Part shown: positions 26,021-35,400 of the stretch, in pieces
Layout: each line of letters begins with the position of its first letter
How positions within the stretch are numbered: the first letter of the stretch is position 1
Assembly: GCA_021496925.1 (NCBI GenBank)
Contig: CP053915.1
Coordinates: forward strand, 4,429,501 to 4,493,500
From: Acidovorax sp. YS12
Lineage (GTDB): Bacteria > Pseudomonadota > Gammaproteobacteria > Burkholderiales > Burkholderiaceae_C
Length of the DNA stretch: 64,000 nt
Direction of reading: 5' to 3'
Position numbers and translations under genes: made by a program
Notes under the pieces: generated by a model
Database searches by the model: none
What the model was told of the DNA's origin: nothing
The model's input: only the letters and a program-made list of their open reading frames with translations

Positions 26021-27508
26021 ATGACGCGCCAGACCACCGCCTCCCCTCCGCCTGCCCTGTACCGCCAGCTCGCCGCCGAATACCGCCAGGCGATGGTGCA
26101 GGGCACTCTGCGGGCGGGCGAGCGCATGCCCTCGGTGCGCACGCTCATGCGGCGCCATGGCGTGAGCCTGTCCACGGCCCTGCAGGTGCTGCGCCATATG
26201 GAGGAGCAGGGGCATGTCGAGGCGCGCCCGCGCGTGGGCTACTTCGTGCGCGGCGGGCAGCCCGAAGGGCTGGCGCAGGCGCGCGAGCCGGACCTGAGCC
26301 GGCCCGTGACGCCGGTGCCCCAGAAGCGCTACGCCGGCATCAACGAGCGCATTTCGCTGCTGCTGGAGCGCGGCCGCCAGGCCGACGTGCGCGTGGACCT
26401 GGGCGGCGCCACGCCGCCGCCGGAGCTGTTCGACCGCGCTTTCCTGAACCGCACCGTGGCGCGCCTGCTGCGCGAGCAGCCGGACCTGCTGGTGCAGGGG
26501 CGCGCGCTGCTGGGCACGCACCCGGAGTTCCAGCAGGCCATGGCCCGGCGCGCCCTGGCGGCGGGCATGTGCATCGCACCTGCGGACGTGCTGGCCACCA
26601 CGGGCAATTCCGAGGCCGTCAGCCTGGCGCTCGCCGCCGTGGCGGCGCCGGGCGACGTGGTGGCGGTGGAGTCCCCCACGTACTACGGGCTGCTGCAGGT
26701 CATCGAGGCGCTGCAGATGCAGGCGCTGGAGATTCCCTGCAGCCCGCGCACCGGGCTGTCGCTGGAGGCGCTGGAGCTGGCGCTGCGCACGCAGCCGCGC
26801 CTCAAGGCCGTGGTGGCCGTGCCCGAATTGCAGATGCCGCAAGGCACCCGCATGCCGGACGCGCACAAGGCGCGCCTGGTGGAGCTGTGCACGGCCCATG
26901 GCGTGGCGCTGATCGAGGACGATTCGTACAGCCTGTTCGTCGAGTCCGACATGCCCACGCGCCCCCTCAAGCACTGGGATACCCGGGGGCAGGTGATCTA
27001 TTGCGAGGCGTTCAACAAGAGCATGGCGCCGGGCCTGCGCCAGGGCTGGATGAACGCGGGCCAGTGGCATGGCCGGGTGCAGATGCTCAAGTTCGCCCAG
27101 ACCCGCCATACCCAGCCGCTGGCGCAGTTGCTGGCCGCCGCCTGCGTGGGCGCGCCGGCCCACCTGCGCAGCCTGCAGCAGCTCAGGCTGCAGCTGCGCC
27201 GCCAGCGCGAGGCCATGGCGCGCCTGGTGGCGCGCCACTTTCCGCTGGGCACGCGGCTGAGCCTGCCGCCGGGCGGCCTGTGCCTGTGGCTCGAATTTCC
27301 CGAAGGCGTCTCGTCTTCCGAACTTTTCACGCAGGCCCTGGCGCGCGGCATCCGCACGTCGCCGGGCAGCATGTTTTCCAACACGGGGCGCTACGAGCGC
27401 TGCATGCGCCTGGGCTGCGCCTTCCCCGTGGACGCCGCCGTGGAGCAGGCCTGCCGCGAACTCGGGGGGCTGGCCCACCGGCAACTGGGGCTGCCGCTGC
27501 GCGCGTGA
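26021..27508 (+). CDS. MocR-type GntR/aminotransferase-fold transcriptional regulator
   Basis: A 495-residue fusion of a GntR winged helix (about 10-80: LYRQLAAEYRQAMVQGTLRAGERMPSVRTLMRRHGVSLSTALQ) and a PLP-dependent aminotransferase fold. The PLP lysine lies in CEAFNKSMAPGLRQGW, with the supporting IEDDSYS and PTYYGLLQV segments and Arg-containing LGCAFP at the C-terminus. MocR proteins use PLP or a PLP adduct as ligand to control a neighbouring promoter. ATG at 26021. It diverges from DUF2917. Confidence 0.93.
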   Translation: MTRQTTASPPPALYRQLAAEYRQAMVQGTLRAGERMPSVRTLMRRHGVSLSTALQVLRHMEEQGHVEARPRVGYFVRGGQPEGLAQAREPDLSRPVTPVPQKRYAGINERISLLLERGRQADVRVDLGGATPPPELFDRAFLNRTVARLLREQPDLLVQGRALLGTHPEFQQAMARRALAAGMCIAPADVLATTGNSEAVSLALAAVAAPGDVVAVESPTYYGLLQVIEALQMQALEIPCSPRTGLSLEALELALRTQPRLKAVVAVPELQMPQGTRMPDAHKARLVELCTAHGVALIEDDSYSLFVESDMPTRPLKHWDTRGQVIYCEAFNKSMAPGLRQGWMNAGQWHGRVQMLKFAQTRHTQPLAQLLAAACVGAPAHLRSLQQLRLQLRRQREAMARLVARHFPLGTRLSLPPGGLCLWLEFPEGVSSSELFTQALARGIRTSPGSMFSNTGRYERCMRLGCAFPVDAAVEQACRELGGLAHRQLGLPLRA

Positions 27509-27520
27509 GGCGGTGCGTGC

Positions 27521-28216
27521 TCAGCGCAGCGTGATGTCGATGCACAACTGGTAGCCGACCCCGCGCAGCGGCTGGATCGGGTTGTGCTCCTGGCGGCACA
27601 GGGGCTGCAGTTTCTTGCGCAGCCGGGCGATCAGCATTTCCAGCGCGGGGTTGCTGTGGGCGTCCAGGCATTGCTGCAGTTGCCAGCGTTCCAGGCGCTG
27701 CCCGGGGGCCCGGACCAGGGCGGCGAGGAACTGGACTTCGTTCGGCGTCAGCGTGGCCTGGCCCGGCGCACCGTGCAGCACCAGCCGGCGCATGTCCAGT
27801 TCGAGCCCGCCGGTGGCCGGGGCCGATGCGGCCCGCATGCGGCGCGCCAGCGCCTGGATGGCGGCATGCAGCTCCGCGGGGGAGGCCGGCTTGGTGATGT
27901 AGATGTCGGCGCCGTGGTCATAGCCGGCCGACTTGTCTTCGGTCAGGTGGCGCGCCGTGAGCATGATGATGCCGAGGTGCGGCTGCACCTGCCGGAGCCG
28001 ACGTGCCAGCGAGAGGCCGTCCTCTCCCGGCAGGTTCAGGTCGATGACCATGATGTCGATCTCCGCGCGGCCCGGCAGCTCCGGCACGGCTTCGGCGCAA
28101 TCCACGGCGTGCACGCGGTGCCCGTGGCGGGCAAGGGCGTCCACGATGGCTTCGCGCAGGTCGCCGTTGTCCTCGACGACCAGCAGGTTCAGGGCGGCAG
28201 GCGGGGGCTGCATCAT
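27521..28216 (-). CDS. OmpR-family response regulator, partner of the second 7TMR-DISM kinase
   Basis: A 231-residue regulator. The receiver (about 8-125) has VVEDNGDL, phospho-acceptor Asp in VIDLNLPGEDGLSLARRLR, MLTARHL and Lys in ITKPASP. The DNA-binding half (LTPNEVQFLAALVRAPGQRLERWQLQQCLDAH, MLIARLRKKL, LRGVGYQLCI) is a divergent winged helix, similar in style to the regulator at 7751. ATG at 28216 overlaps the kinase stop (ATGATG), indicating coupling. It is the last gene of the surface protein-kinase-regulator operon. Confidence 0.92.
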   Translation of the reverse strand: MMQPPPAALNLLVVEDNGDLREAIVDALARHGHRVHAVDCAEAVPELPGRAEIDIMVIDLNLPGEDGLSLARRLRQVQPHLGIIMLTARHLTEDKSAGYDHGADIYITKPASPAELHAAIQALARRMRAASAPATGGLELDMRRLVLHGAPGQATLTPNEVQFLAALVRAPGQRLERWQLQQCLDAHSNPALEMLIARLRKKLQPLCRQEHNPIQPLRGVGYQLCIDITLR

Positions 28217-30066
28217 GGCGCTGGTCCTTGCAGGGGCTGGGTGAGCGTGAAGACCGTGCACGCGCCTTCCGTGGCATGGCCGACGCGGCCGCCCAGGCGC
28301 GCCATGATGCCCTGCACCAGGTACAGCCCCAGGCCGCACCCGCTCTGGCCCAGGGCGTTGGGGCCGCGGTAGTACTTCTGGCACAGCGGCGCGTCTTCCG
28401 GCAGGCCGGTGTGGCCGGTGTGGTTGACGACCTCGATGCGCACATGGGCCTGCCCGTTTTCGGCGGCCTCGGCCGTGCGCACCAGGACGGGGGTGTCCGG
28501 CGCCCCGTATTTCAGCGCGTTGTCAATGAGGTTGCCCAGCGCCATCGACAGCAGCACCGGGTCGGTGCGCAGCGCTGGCGCGGGGTGGGCGTGCGCCAGA
28601 CGCAGCCGCTGCGGCGCCTGGCAGTGCGCGGCGGCCTCCTGCACCAGGCTGTGCAGGTCGCAGGCGCGGGGATGGAGCGGCCAGCCCCCTTGCTCCATGC
28701 GATCGACCTGGCGGCAGCGCTCCACGATGGTTTCGATGCTGCCGATGGCGCGGTCCATGCGCAGGTGCTGCGCGGGGTCGGCCGGCAGCATGTCCAGCGT
28801 CCAGCGCAGGGTGGTCAGCGGGTTCTTGACCTCGTGTGTCAGCATGGCCATGAAGTGCTGCTGCTCCTGCAGCTTGGCCTGCTGCTCCTGCAGTTGCAGC
28901 TGCGACCTGGCCAGGTCCCATTGCGCCTGCAGGCCTTGCCGGCGCAGCCCGCGCGAGCGCAGGTAGAGCACGCTGCCCATCATGCCCGCGCCCAGCAGCC
29001 CCTGGAGCAGGCCGCCCTGGAGGTTCCAGGCCGTGGCGGGTGCCAGGCCCAGCAGCGGCGCGAAGGTGGCCAGCAGCGACAGCATCAGCACGCCATAGAG
29101 CACGCGCAGCGTGCGCCGCCCCGGCAGGGCATCGCGCCGCGCGGCCAGCGCCAGCGCGAAGAAGACGATGCCCGCCGCCAGCACCACCAGGCTGTTGAGA
29201 TGCATGCCTTGCAGGGGGCGGCCGCCCAGGCACAGCAGCATGGCCCAGGCGCTGGCGGCGATGAGCGCGTCGAGCACGCCGAGCAGGGCGCGCGGGGGCT
29301 GGAACAGGGCCAGCAGCTTGCGGTGGAAGGCCAGCGACACCAGCGCGGCGGTGCACGCCAGTGCGACGGTCAGCTCGGGCAGGCGGCGCGCCGTGGGCAG
29401 CAGCGGCGCGAACAGCCCGGTGATCGCCATGCCATAGAGCAGGTAGGCGGCCTGGGCCGCGGCGAACCAGGCCACCACGGGCTCGCGGCTTTGCAGATGG
29501 TCGTGCACGGCCCATACCAGCAGGGACGCCATGACCGAGAGAAACAGCCATTGCCCGAGCTGCACCTGCACATCGGCCCGCTGCGCCTGCAGCGGCGTCA
29601 GCGCCTGTACCTGCAGGATGGAGCTGCGTGTGCTCTGCAGCCGCAGGTAGTAGGTGGCCGGCGCTTGCGGGCGCACGGTGAAGGCGTGCTGGGTGGAGGT
29701 GTGCTCGCGCTCCATCCAGGCCGTGGCCTCGCCCGTGGCCCGGCGCGTCCAGTGCCCGGGGCGCTGCGGGTCGGGCTCGAACAGGGTGATGGCGTCGATG
29801 TGGGTGGGGCGGATGCGCAGCACGAGCGCGCCGCCATCGGCGCGCGGCCGTACCTCCAGGCGCAGCCAGTGCACGGCACGGGTGTAGCCCATGGCCAGCA
29901 CGGGTGGCGCGGGGGCGAAGGCGCGCGCCGCGGCCTGTTCGACGTCGAGCGTGCCATCACGGTCTTCCAGCACGGCCAGGCGGGTGATGTGGTCCTCGCG
30001 GGCCAGAGCCGGTGTGGCGTGGCAGGCCAGCAGCAGCCAGAGCAGGAGAAGACGCGCAATGTTCAC
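28213..30066 (-). CDS. 7TMR-DISM sensor histidine kinase
   Basis: A 617-residue sensor kinase. GTG at 30066 gives a clean signal peptide (MNIARLLLLWLLLACHATPALA), which decides the start. A DISMED2-type extracytoplasmic domain (about 30-185) is followed by seven membrane helices (about 190-375), a Gln-rich coiled coil (LARSQLQLQEQQAKLQEQQ) and the kinase core: H box THEVKNPLTTLRW (His near 411), N box GNLIDNALKYG and G box GCGLGLYLVQGI. Ten bases separate it from the IPTL-CTERM gene upstream, and it overlaps the regulator downstream, so all three form one operon. It parallels the kinase at 5246. Confidence 0.92.
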   Translation of the reverse strand: MNIARLLLLWLLLACHATPALAREDHITRLAVLEDRDGTLDVEQAAARAFAPAPPVLAMGYTRAVHWLRLEVRPRADGGALVLRIRPTHIDAITLFEPDPQRPGHWTRRATGEATAWMEREHTSTQHAFTVRPQAPATYYLRLQSTRSSILQVQALTPLQAQRADVQVQLGQWLFLSVMASLLVWAVHDHLQSREPVVAWFAAAQAAYLLYGMAITGLFAPLLPTARRLPELTVALACTAALVSLAFHRKLLALFQPPRALLGVLDALIAASAWAMLLCLGGRPLQGMHLNSLVVLAAGIVFFALALAARRDALPGRRTLRVLYGVLMLSLLATFAPLLGLAPATAWNLQGGLLQGLLGAGMMGSVLYLRSRGLRRQGLQAQWDLARSQLQLQEQQAKLQEQQHFMAMLTHEVKNPLTTLRWTLDMLPADPAQHLRMDRAIGSIETIVERCRQVDRMEQGGWPLHPRACDLHSLVQEAAAHCQAPQRLRLAHAHPAPALRTDPVLLSMALGNLIDNALKYGAPDTPVLVRTAEAAENGQAHVRIEVVNHTGHTGLPEDAPLCQKYYRGPNALGQSGCGLGLYLVQGIMARLGGRVGHATEGACTVFTLTQPLQGPAP

Positions 30067-30076
30067 AGGCCCGATT

Positions 30077-32317
30077 CTAGGAACGGGGCGCCCGTCCCCC
30101 GCGCCGCGCCGCGCGCAGGCCCAGCAGCAGCATGGCCGCGGCCAGGGCGGCCAGCGCCCATTCCGACAGCGTCGGTATCGCCGCCGGGCCGCCCGCCGGA
30201 GCCGCCAGCGCAACGCCGGGACCGCCCTGGTCCACGATCACGCCATTGGCGGCCAGGTCGTCGTCGCCCACGCCGCCATCGTGGATGGTCAGGGTCACGG
30301 TGCTGCCCGCGATCACCGCCTGGCTCGGGGGCATCTGGTACCAGTGCGGCGCCGTGCAGGCCGTGCCCGTGCAGTTGTAGCCCGCGGGGCTGGGGCCGTA
30401 CTTCCAGTACACCGTGCCGGCGGGCAGGGGTTCGGGGTAGGTGATGGTGAGCGTGGCGGCACCCGCGCCGCCGGTGAGCACGAAGTCGAACAGCGCGTGC
30501 GGGAAGCCGTAGCCCGGCGGCAGGCTGGGCGGCGATTTCGGGTGCCCGCTGACGGGAATGAAGCCCGCGGTTTCCAGCGCGCCGTTGCCCTGCGGTGCCA
30601 GCACCCAGCCGCCCGTGCCAAGCTCCACCGCGGCGAGGCCGGACTGGTTTCCCGTGGCGCCCAGGTCCACCGTGCAGGCGGCAGCGGTACCGCCATGCGC
30701 GCCGTCGCAGGTCCAGGCCCATTGGTGCGCGGCGCGCGAGACGCCCGCGGGGCTGAGGGTGCCTGCGCTGCACAGGCCGGTGGCGGGCTTGAAGCTGGTG
30801 GCCGGCAGGCTGGCGCAGACGGCATCGACGGGGGCGGGCGCCACGGTGACGCTGGCCGTGGCGGTGGCCGCGAGGTAGTTGCTGTCCGCCGCCTTGGTGG
30901 CGGTCACCGCGCAGGTGCCCTGGGCCGTGCCGGTGAGCTGGCTGCCCGCCAGGGTGCAGGGGCCGGAGTCGAGCTGGAAGCTCACAGCGCCCCCGCCCGA
31001 ACCGCCGGTGGTACTCAGGGCCGACGTGCCGCCGACGGCGATGGCGGCAGGCGTGGCCAGCGCCGCCAGGGCGGCCTGTGCCTGCTTGGCGTAGGTGAAC
31101 CAGGCGCTGGCGGCACTGGTGCCGCTGGGCGTGGTGACCAGCACGCTCTGGCTGCCCGGGGTGCCAGTGGGCGTGGTGGCCGTGATCGTGGTGTCGTTGA
31201 CCACGTGCACGTTGCCCGCCGCCGCGCCGCCGATGGTGACGGCCGTGGCACCGGTGAAGTTGCTGCCCGAGAGGGTGATGGCCGTGCCGCCCGCCGTGGG
31301 ACCCGATGCGGGCGTGACCGATTGCAGGATGGGAGCTGCCGGCACCACGGTGACGCTGGCCGTGGCGGTGGCTGCGAAGTAGCTGCCGTCCGCCGCCTTG
31401 GTGGCGGTCACCGCGCAGGTGCCCTGGGCTGTGCCGGTGAGCTGGCTGCCCGTCAGCGTGCAGGGACCGGAGTCGAGCTGGAAGCTCACAGCGCCCCCGC
31501 CCGAACCGCCAGTGGTGCCCAGGGCCGACGTACCGCCGACGGCGATGGTGCCGGGCGTGGCCAGCGCTGCCAGGGCGGCCTGTGCCTGTTTGTAGGCGAA
31601 CAGGGTGTTGGCGGTGTTGGTGCCACCCGGGGTGGTGATCAGGACGCTCTTGTTGCCCAGGGTGCCGGCGGGGGTGGTGGCGGTGATCGTGGTGTCGCTG
31701 ACCACGTGCACGTTGCCCGCGGCCGCGCCGCCGATGGTGACGGCCGTGGCGCCAGTGAAGTTGTTGCCGGAGAGGGTGATGGCCGTGCCGCCCGCCGTGG
31801 GGCCGGATGCGGGCGTGACCGACTCCAGGAACGGCGCCGCGGTCTGCAGGTCGGCCACCGTGCAGTTGCCCGCGCTATCGACCTGCGAAGGATCGACGGC
31901 ATAGACACCGTTGCTGTTGACGGGCCAGCCGTTGCCATTGCTGGTGAGGATGGTGTTGCCGATGTTCCAGGCGGCGTTGTCCACCCCGGTGGGCCCGGTA
32001 CCGTAGGTCTGGAAGGCGAACAGCGGCCCATAGGTGCCGACGGTCGGCGCGCCCAGGCGTCCGCCCAGAGCGGCGGCTAGGTTCTGCGCCAGCGTCTTGT
32101 TGCCCCACCAGGGCGCGTGGGTGATGGCGTAGGTGCACTGGTTGTAGGTTCTTTGCTGGGTGAAGGCCACGGTGTAGAGCGTGCCGCCGACCGTGAGTTC
32201 GACGGACGAATAGGCCCAGGCGCTGGGCAGCGTTGCCAGCGCGAGGGCCGCGGCACGCAGCAGCGTGCCGCCCAGCTTTGCCAGGGCGCGGGCAAGGTTT
32301 GGCGTGGAGGATGTCAT
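30077..32317 (-). CDS. IPTL-CTERM surface protein with IPT/TIG repeats
   Basis: A 746-residue exported protein. Signal peptide at residues 1-36 (AAALALATLPSAWA). A unique N-terminal domain contains paired Cys. Then come two copies of an IPT/TIG domain (FLESVTPASGPTAGGTAITLSG) each followed by a bacterial Ig-like domain (ALAALATPGTIAVGGTSAL...CAVTATKAADG). A C-terminal beta domain follows, then IPTLSEW, a hydrophobic helix and an Arg-rich tail (RAARRGGRAPRS): the IPTL-CTERM signal, by family processed by an exosortase H-type enzyme that anchors or releases the protein at the envelope. The duplicated unit is a tandem repeat of about 501 bp in the DNA. First gene of an operon with a kinase and regulator. 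Confidence 0.9.
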   Translation of the reverse strand: MTSSTPNLARALAKLGGTLLRAAALALATLPSAWAYSSVELTVGGTLYTVAFTQQRTYNQCTYAITHAPWWGNKTLAQNLAAALGGRLGAPTVGTYGPLFAFQTYGTGPTGVDNAAWNIGNTILTSNGNGWPVNSNGVYAVDPSQVDSAGNCTVADLQTAAPFLESVTPASGPTAGGTAITLSGNNFTGATAVTIGGAAAGNVHVVSDTTITATTPAGTLGNKSVLITTPGGTNTANTLFAYKQAQAALAALATPGTIAVGGTSALGTTGGSGGGAVSFQLDSGPCTLTGSQLTGTAQGTCAVTATKAADGSYFAATATASVTVVPAAPILQSVTPASGPTAGGTAITLSGSNFTGATAVTIGGAAAGNVHVVNDTTITATTPTGTPGSQSVLVTTPSGTSAASAWFTYAKQAQAALAALATPAAIAVGGTSALSTTGGSGGGAVSFQLDSGPCTLAGSQLTGTAQGTCAVTATKAADSNYLAATATASVTVAPAPVDAVCASLPATSFKPATGLCSAGTLSPAGVSRAAHQWAWTCDGAHGGTAAACTVDLGATGNQSGLAAVELGTGGWVLAPQGNGALETAGFIPVSGHPKSPPSLPPGYGFPHALFDFVLTGGAGAATLTITYPEPLPAGTVYWKYGPSPAGYNCTGTACTAPHWYQMPPSQAVIAGSTVTLTIHDGGVGDDDLAANGVIVDQGGPGVALAAPAGGPAAIPTLSEWALAALAAAMLLLGLRAARRGGRAPRS
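30840..31838. repeat. Tandem duplication of about 501 bp inside the IPTL-CTERM gene
   Basis: Two consecutive near-identical units, offset 501-504 bp: for example GTTGCCCGC at 31211 and 31712, and GGTCACCGCGCAGG at 30902 and 31406. Each encodes one IPT/TIG plus one Ig-like domain. The similarity at DNA level implies recent duplication or gene conversion, and copy number may vary between strains. Unit boundaries are approximate. Confidence 0.8.
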
Positions 32318-32478
32318 GGGCGGGTGGCGAGGGAGGGTGTCGAAGCCCGCAACCGTAATGAAACGTACCGGCCCAAGCCAACGCTGGCTAACAGGCGCGT
32401 GCCGCCTGCATGGGGCGTGGGTTGCCTGGCTGGCTGGTGGTGATGGGTTAACCTCGCCCCTTCACTTGGAGCCCGGGC
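32318..32478. promoter_or_regulatory. Divergent promoter region, IPTL-CTERM operon and alpha-2-macroglobulin gene
   Basis: 161 bp between divergent starts. I see no clear operator. A GGAG site precedes the GTG at 32479; the IPTL gene has no recognisable ribosome-binding site. Confidence 0.4.
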
Positions 32479-35400
32479 GTGAACGCTATTTCCTTCCCCT
32501 TGATTCTTGCCGCCAGCCTCGGGCTCGCGGCCAGCGCCGCGCAGGCGCTCACCATTACCCATTTCTCGCCCCAGGGCGAAGTGGCGCGCGTGCGCCAGGC
32601 GGTGGCCAAGTTCGACGGCGCGGCGGTGAATTTCGGCGACCCCAAGGCGCCGGCGCCGCTCACCCTCAGTTGCGACGACGCGCAGGCCAGCCAGGGCCAG
32701 GGGCGCTGGACCAGCGAGCGCGAGTGGGTGTTCGACTTCAAGGCTGACCTGCCGCCCGGCGTGCGCTGCACGGCGCGCGTGGTGCCAGGGTTCAAATCGG
32801 GCGCTGGCGCCCCACTGGCGGGCGCTAAAAGCTATCAATTCAATAGCGGTGGGCCGTTCGTGCAGAACCTGCAGCCGGGCACCTACGAGGACATCGACGA
32901 AGAGCAGTTCTTCGTGCTGCAGTTCAACGGCCCGGCCACCACCGCCAGCGTGCAGGAGCACACCTGGTGCGTGATGGACGGTGTGGGCGAGCGCGTGCCG
33001 GTGCGCCTGATCGCGGGCAAGGAGCGCGAGGCGCTGCTCAAGGCCCAGGGCCTGGACAAGCGCGCCGCCAAGGAGCCCTTGCAGTTCGCCACGCTGGCGT
33101 GCCAGCGCCGCCTTAGTTCGGGCACGCGCATGCAACTGGTGTTCGGCAAGGGCGTGGCCACGCCCAGCGGCATTGCCAACCAGGTGGAAAAGCGCTTCGA
33201 CTACAAGGTGCGCGAGCCGTTCACGGCCGATTTCTCCTGCGAGCGCGAGAACGCGCAGGCCGCCTGCCTGCCCATCCGGCCCATGCGCCTGGCCTTCAGC
33301 GCGCCCGTGCCGCGCAAGCTGGCCGAAGGCGTGCGGCTGAAGTCGGCGCAGGAAACCGTCAAGCCGCGCATCGAGGACGCTGCCGACGGCGACAGCGTGG
33401 TGTCTTCCCTGGAGTTCGCCGCGCCGCTGGCGGGGCAAACCCAATTCGAGCTGCTGCTGCCCAAGGATTTCAAGGACGCCTCGGGCCGTGTGCTGGCCAA
33501 TGCCGGCAGCTTTCCCCTGGCCGTGGCCACGGGCGACCTGCCGCCGCTGGCCAAGTTCGCGGCGGCGCCGTTCGGCATCGTCGAGCGCTTTGCCGAAGGG
33601 CCGCCGTCCGACAACCCGCCCGCGCTGCTGCCGGTGACGCTGCGCAAGGTGGAGGCCGCGCTGCAGGTGAGCGGCCTGCAGGCGAACACGCTGCAGCCGC
33701 GCAGCGACGCCGAGATCATCGCCTGGCTGCGCAAGGTGCGGCGCTATGACGACTACACGGTGTCGCGCGCGCAGGCGCGGCGCGACGTGAAGGGCGCGCT
33801 GCCCGCCGCGCTCGACGGGGACAGCGAATGGGTGCAGTCGCGCATGGTGTCGCTGCTGGCGGGGCAGGGCAACGTGAAGAAGCTGGAGCTGCCCCGGCCC
33901 GCCAAGGACGACCCGCGTCCCTTCGAGGTGGTGGGCATTCCGCTGCCGGTGGGCTTCTCGGTGGTGGAGATCGCCTCGCCCCTGCTGGGCCAGTCGCTGC
34001 TGGACGCGCGCCACGGCGCGCAGCGCACCATGTACGTGCGCACCTCGGCGCTGGTGACCAACCTGGGCGTGCATTTCAAGCTGGGCCGCGAGAACGCGGC
34101 GGCCTGGGTCACCTCGCTGGACAAGGGCAAGCCCGTGGCGGGCGCGCAGGTGCGCGTGTCCGACTGCGAGGGCCGCGAGCTGGCGCAGGGCACGACGGAC
34201 GCGCAGGGCATCGCGCGCTTCGAGGGGCTGTCGCCCGAGCCGCGCACCTGCCAGGGCGAGGGGGAGTGGCGCAGCGCTTACTTCGTCAGCGCGCGCGCCC
34301 TGAACGAGGGCGTGCAGGACATGGCCTTCACCTGGAGCGACTGGCAGCGCGGCATCGAGCCGTGGCGCTTCAACGTGCCGACCAGCAACGAGCCCCGGCC
34401 CGACGAAATCGCCCACACCGTCTTTGACCGCACGCTGCTGCGCGCGGGCGAAACGGTGTCGATGAAGCACCTGCTGCGCACCCAGACCAGCAAGGGTTTC
34501 GCCTTGCCGCCGCACAACCCCGACACCCTGGTCATCACCCATGTGGGCAGCGGCCAGCAGTACACCCAGCCCTTGCAGTGGCGCGGCACGGCCACGGGCG
34601 GGCGCAGCGCGCAAAGCCAGTTCCAGATTCCGCCCGCCGCCAAGCTGGGCGTGTACCAGGTGGAGCTGCGCGGCAAGAACCAGTCGTTCGATTCCGGCAG
34701 CTTCCGGGTCGAGGAGTTCCGCCTGCCGGTACTCGAAGGGCGCGTGGCGCCCTCGGCCAAGAAGGCGCTGGTGCGCGTGCGCTCCGTGCCCGCCGACGTG
34801 CAGGTCAACTACGTGTCGGGCGGCGGCGCGGCGCACCTGCCGGTGCGCGTGTCGGCCCTGGTGCGCGGCAAGCAGCTGCAGTACCCCGACTACGACGCCT
34901 TCAGCTTCAGCGCGCCGCGCAAGCGTGATGCATCGTCCGCCAGCCAGAGCGACGACGAGGAAGCCACGGCCAGCCAGGACAGCCGCGTGGTCGCCGACAA
35001 GCTGCCCGTGACGCTCGACAAGAGCGGCGCCGGCAAGGTGACGGTGGAGAACCTGCCGGCCCAGCGCGAGGCGCAGGAGCTGCTGCTCGAGGCCACCTAC
35101 GCCGACCCCAACGGCGAGGTGCAGACCCTGCGCAGCACCCACACCCTGTGGCCCGCCGCCGTGGTGGCGGGCGTGAAGACCGAGGGCTGGGCCTCCAGCG
35201 GCAGCCGCGTGCGCTTCCAGGCGCTGGCGCTGGCGCTCGACGGCAAGCCGCAGGCGGGCGTGCCGCTGTCGGTGCAGGCGATCGCGCGCATCACCACCTC
35301 GGCGCGCAAGCGCATGGTGGGCGGCTTCTACAGCTACGACAACAAGACCGAAACCAAGGACCTGGGCACCGTCTGCACCGGCCAGAGCGACAGCCGCGGC

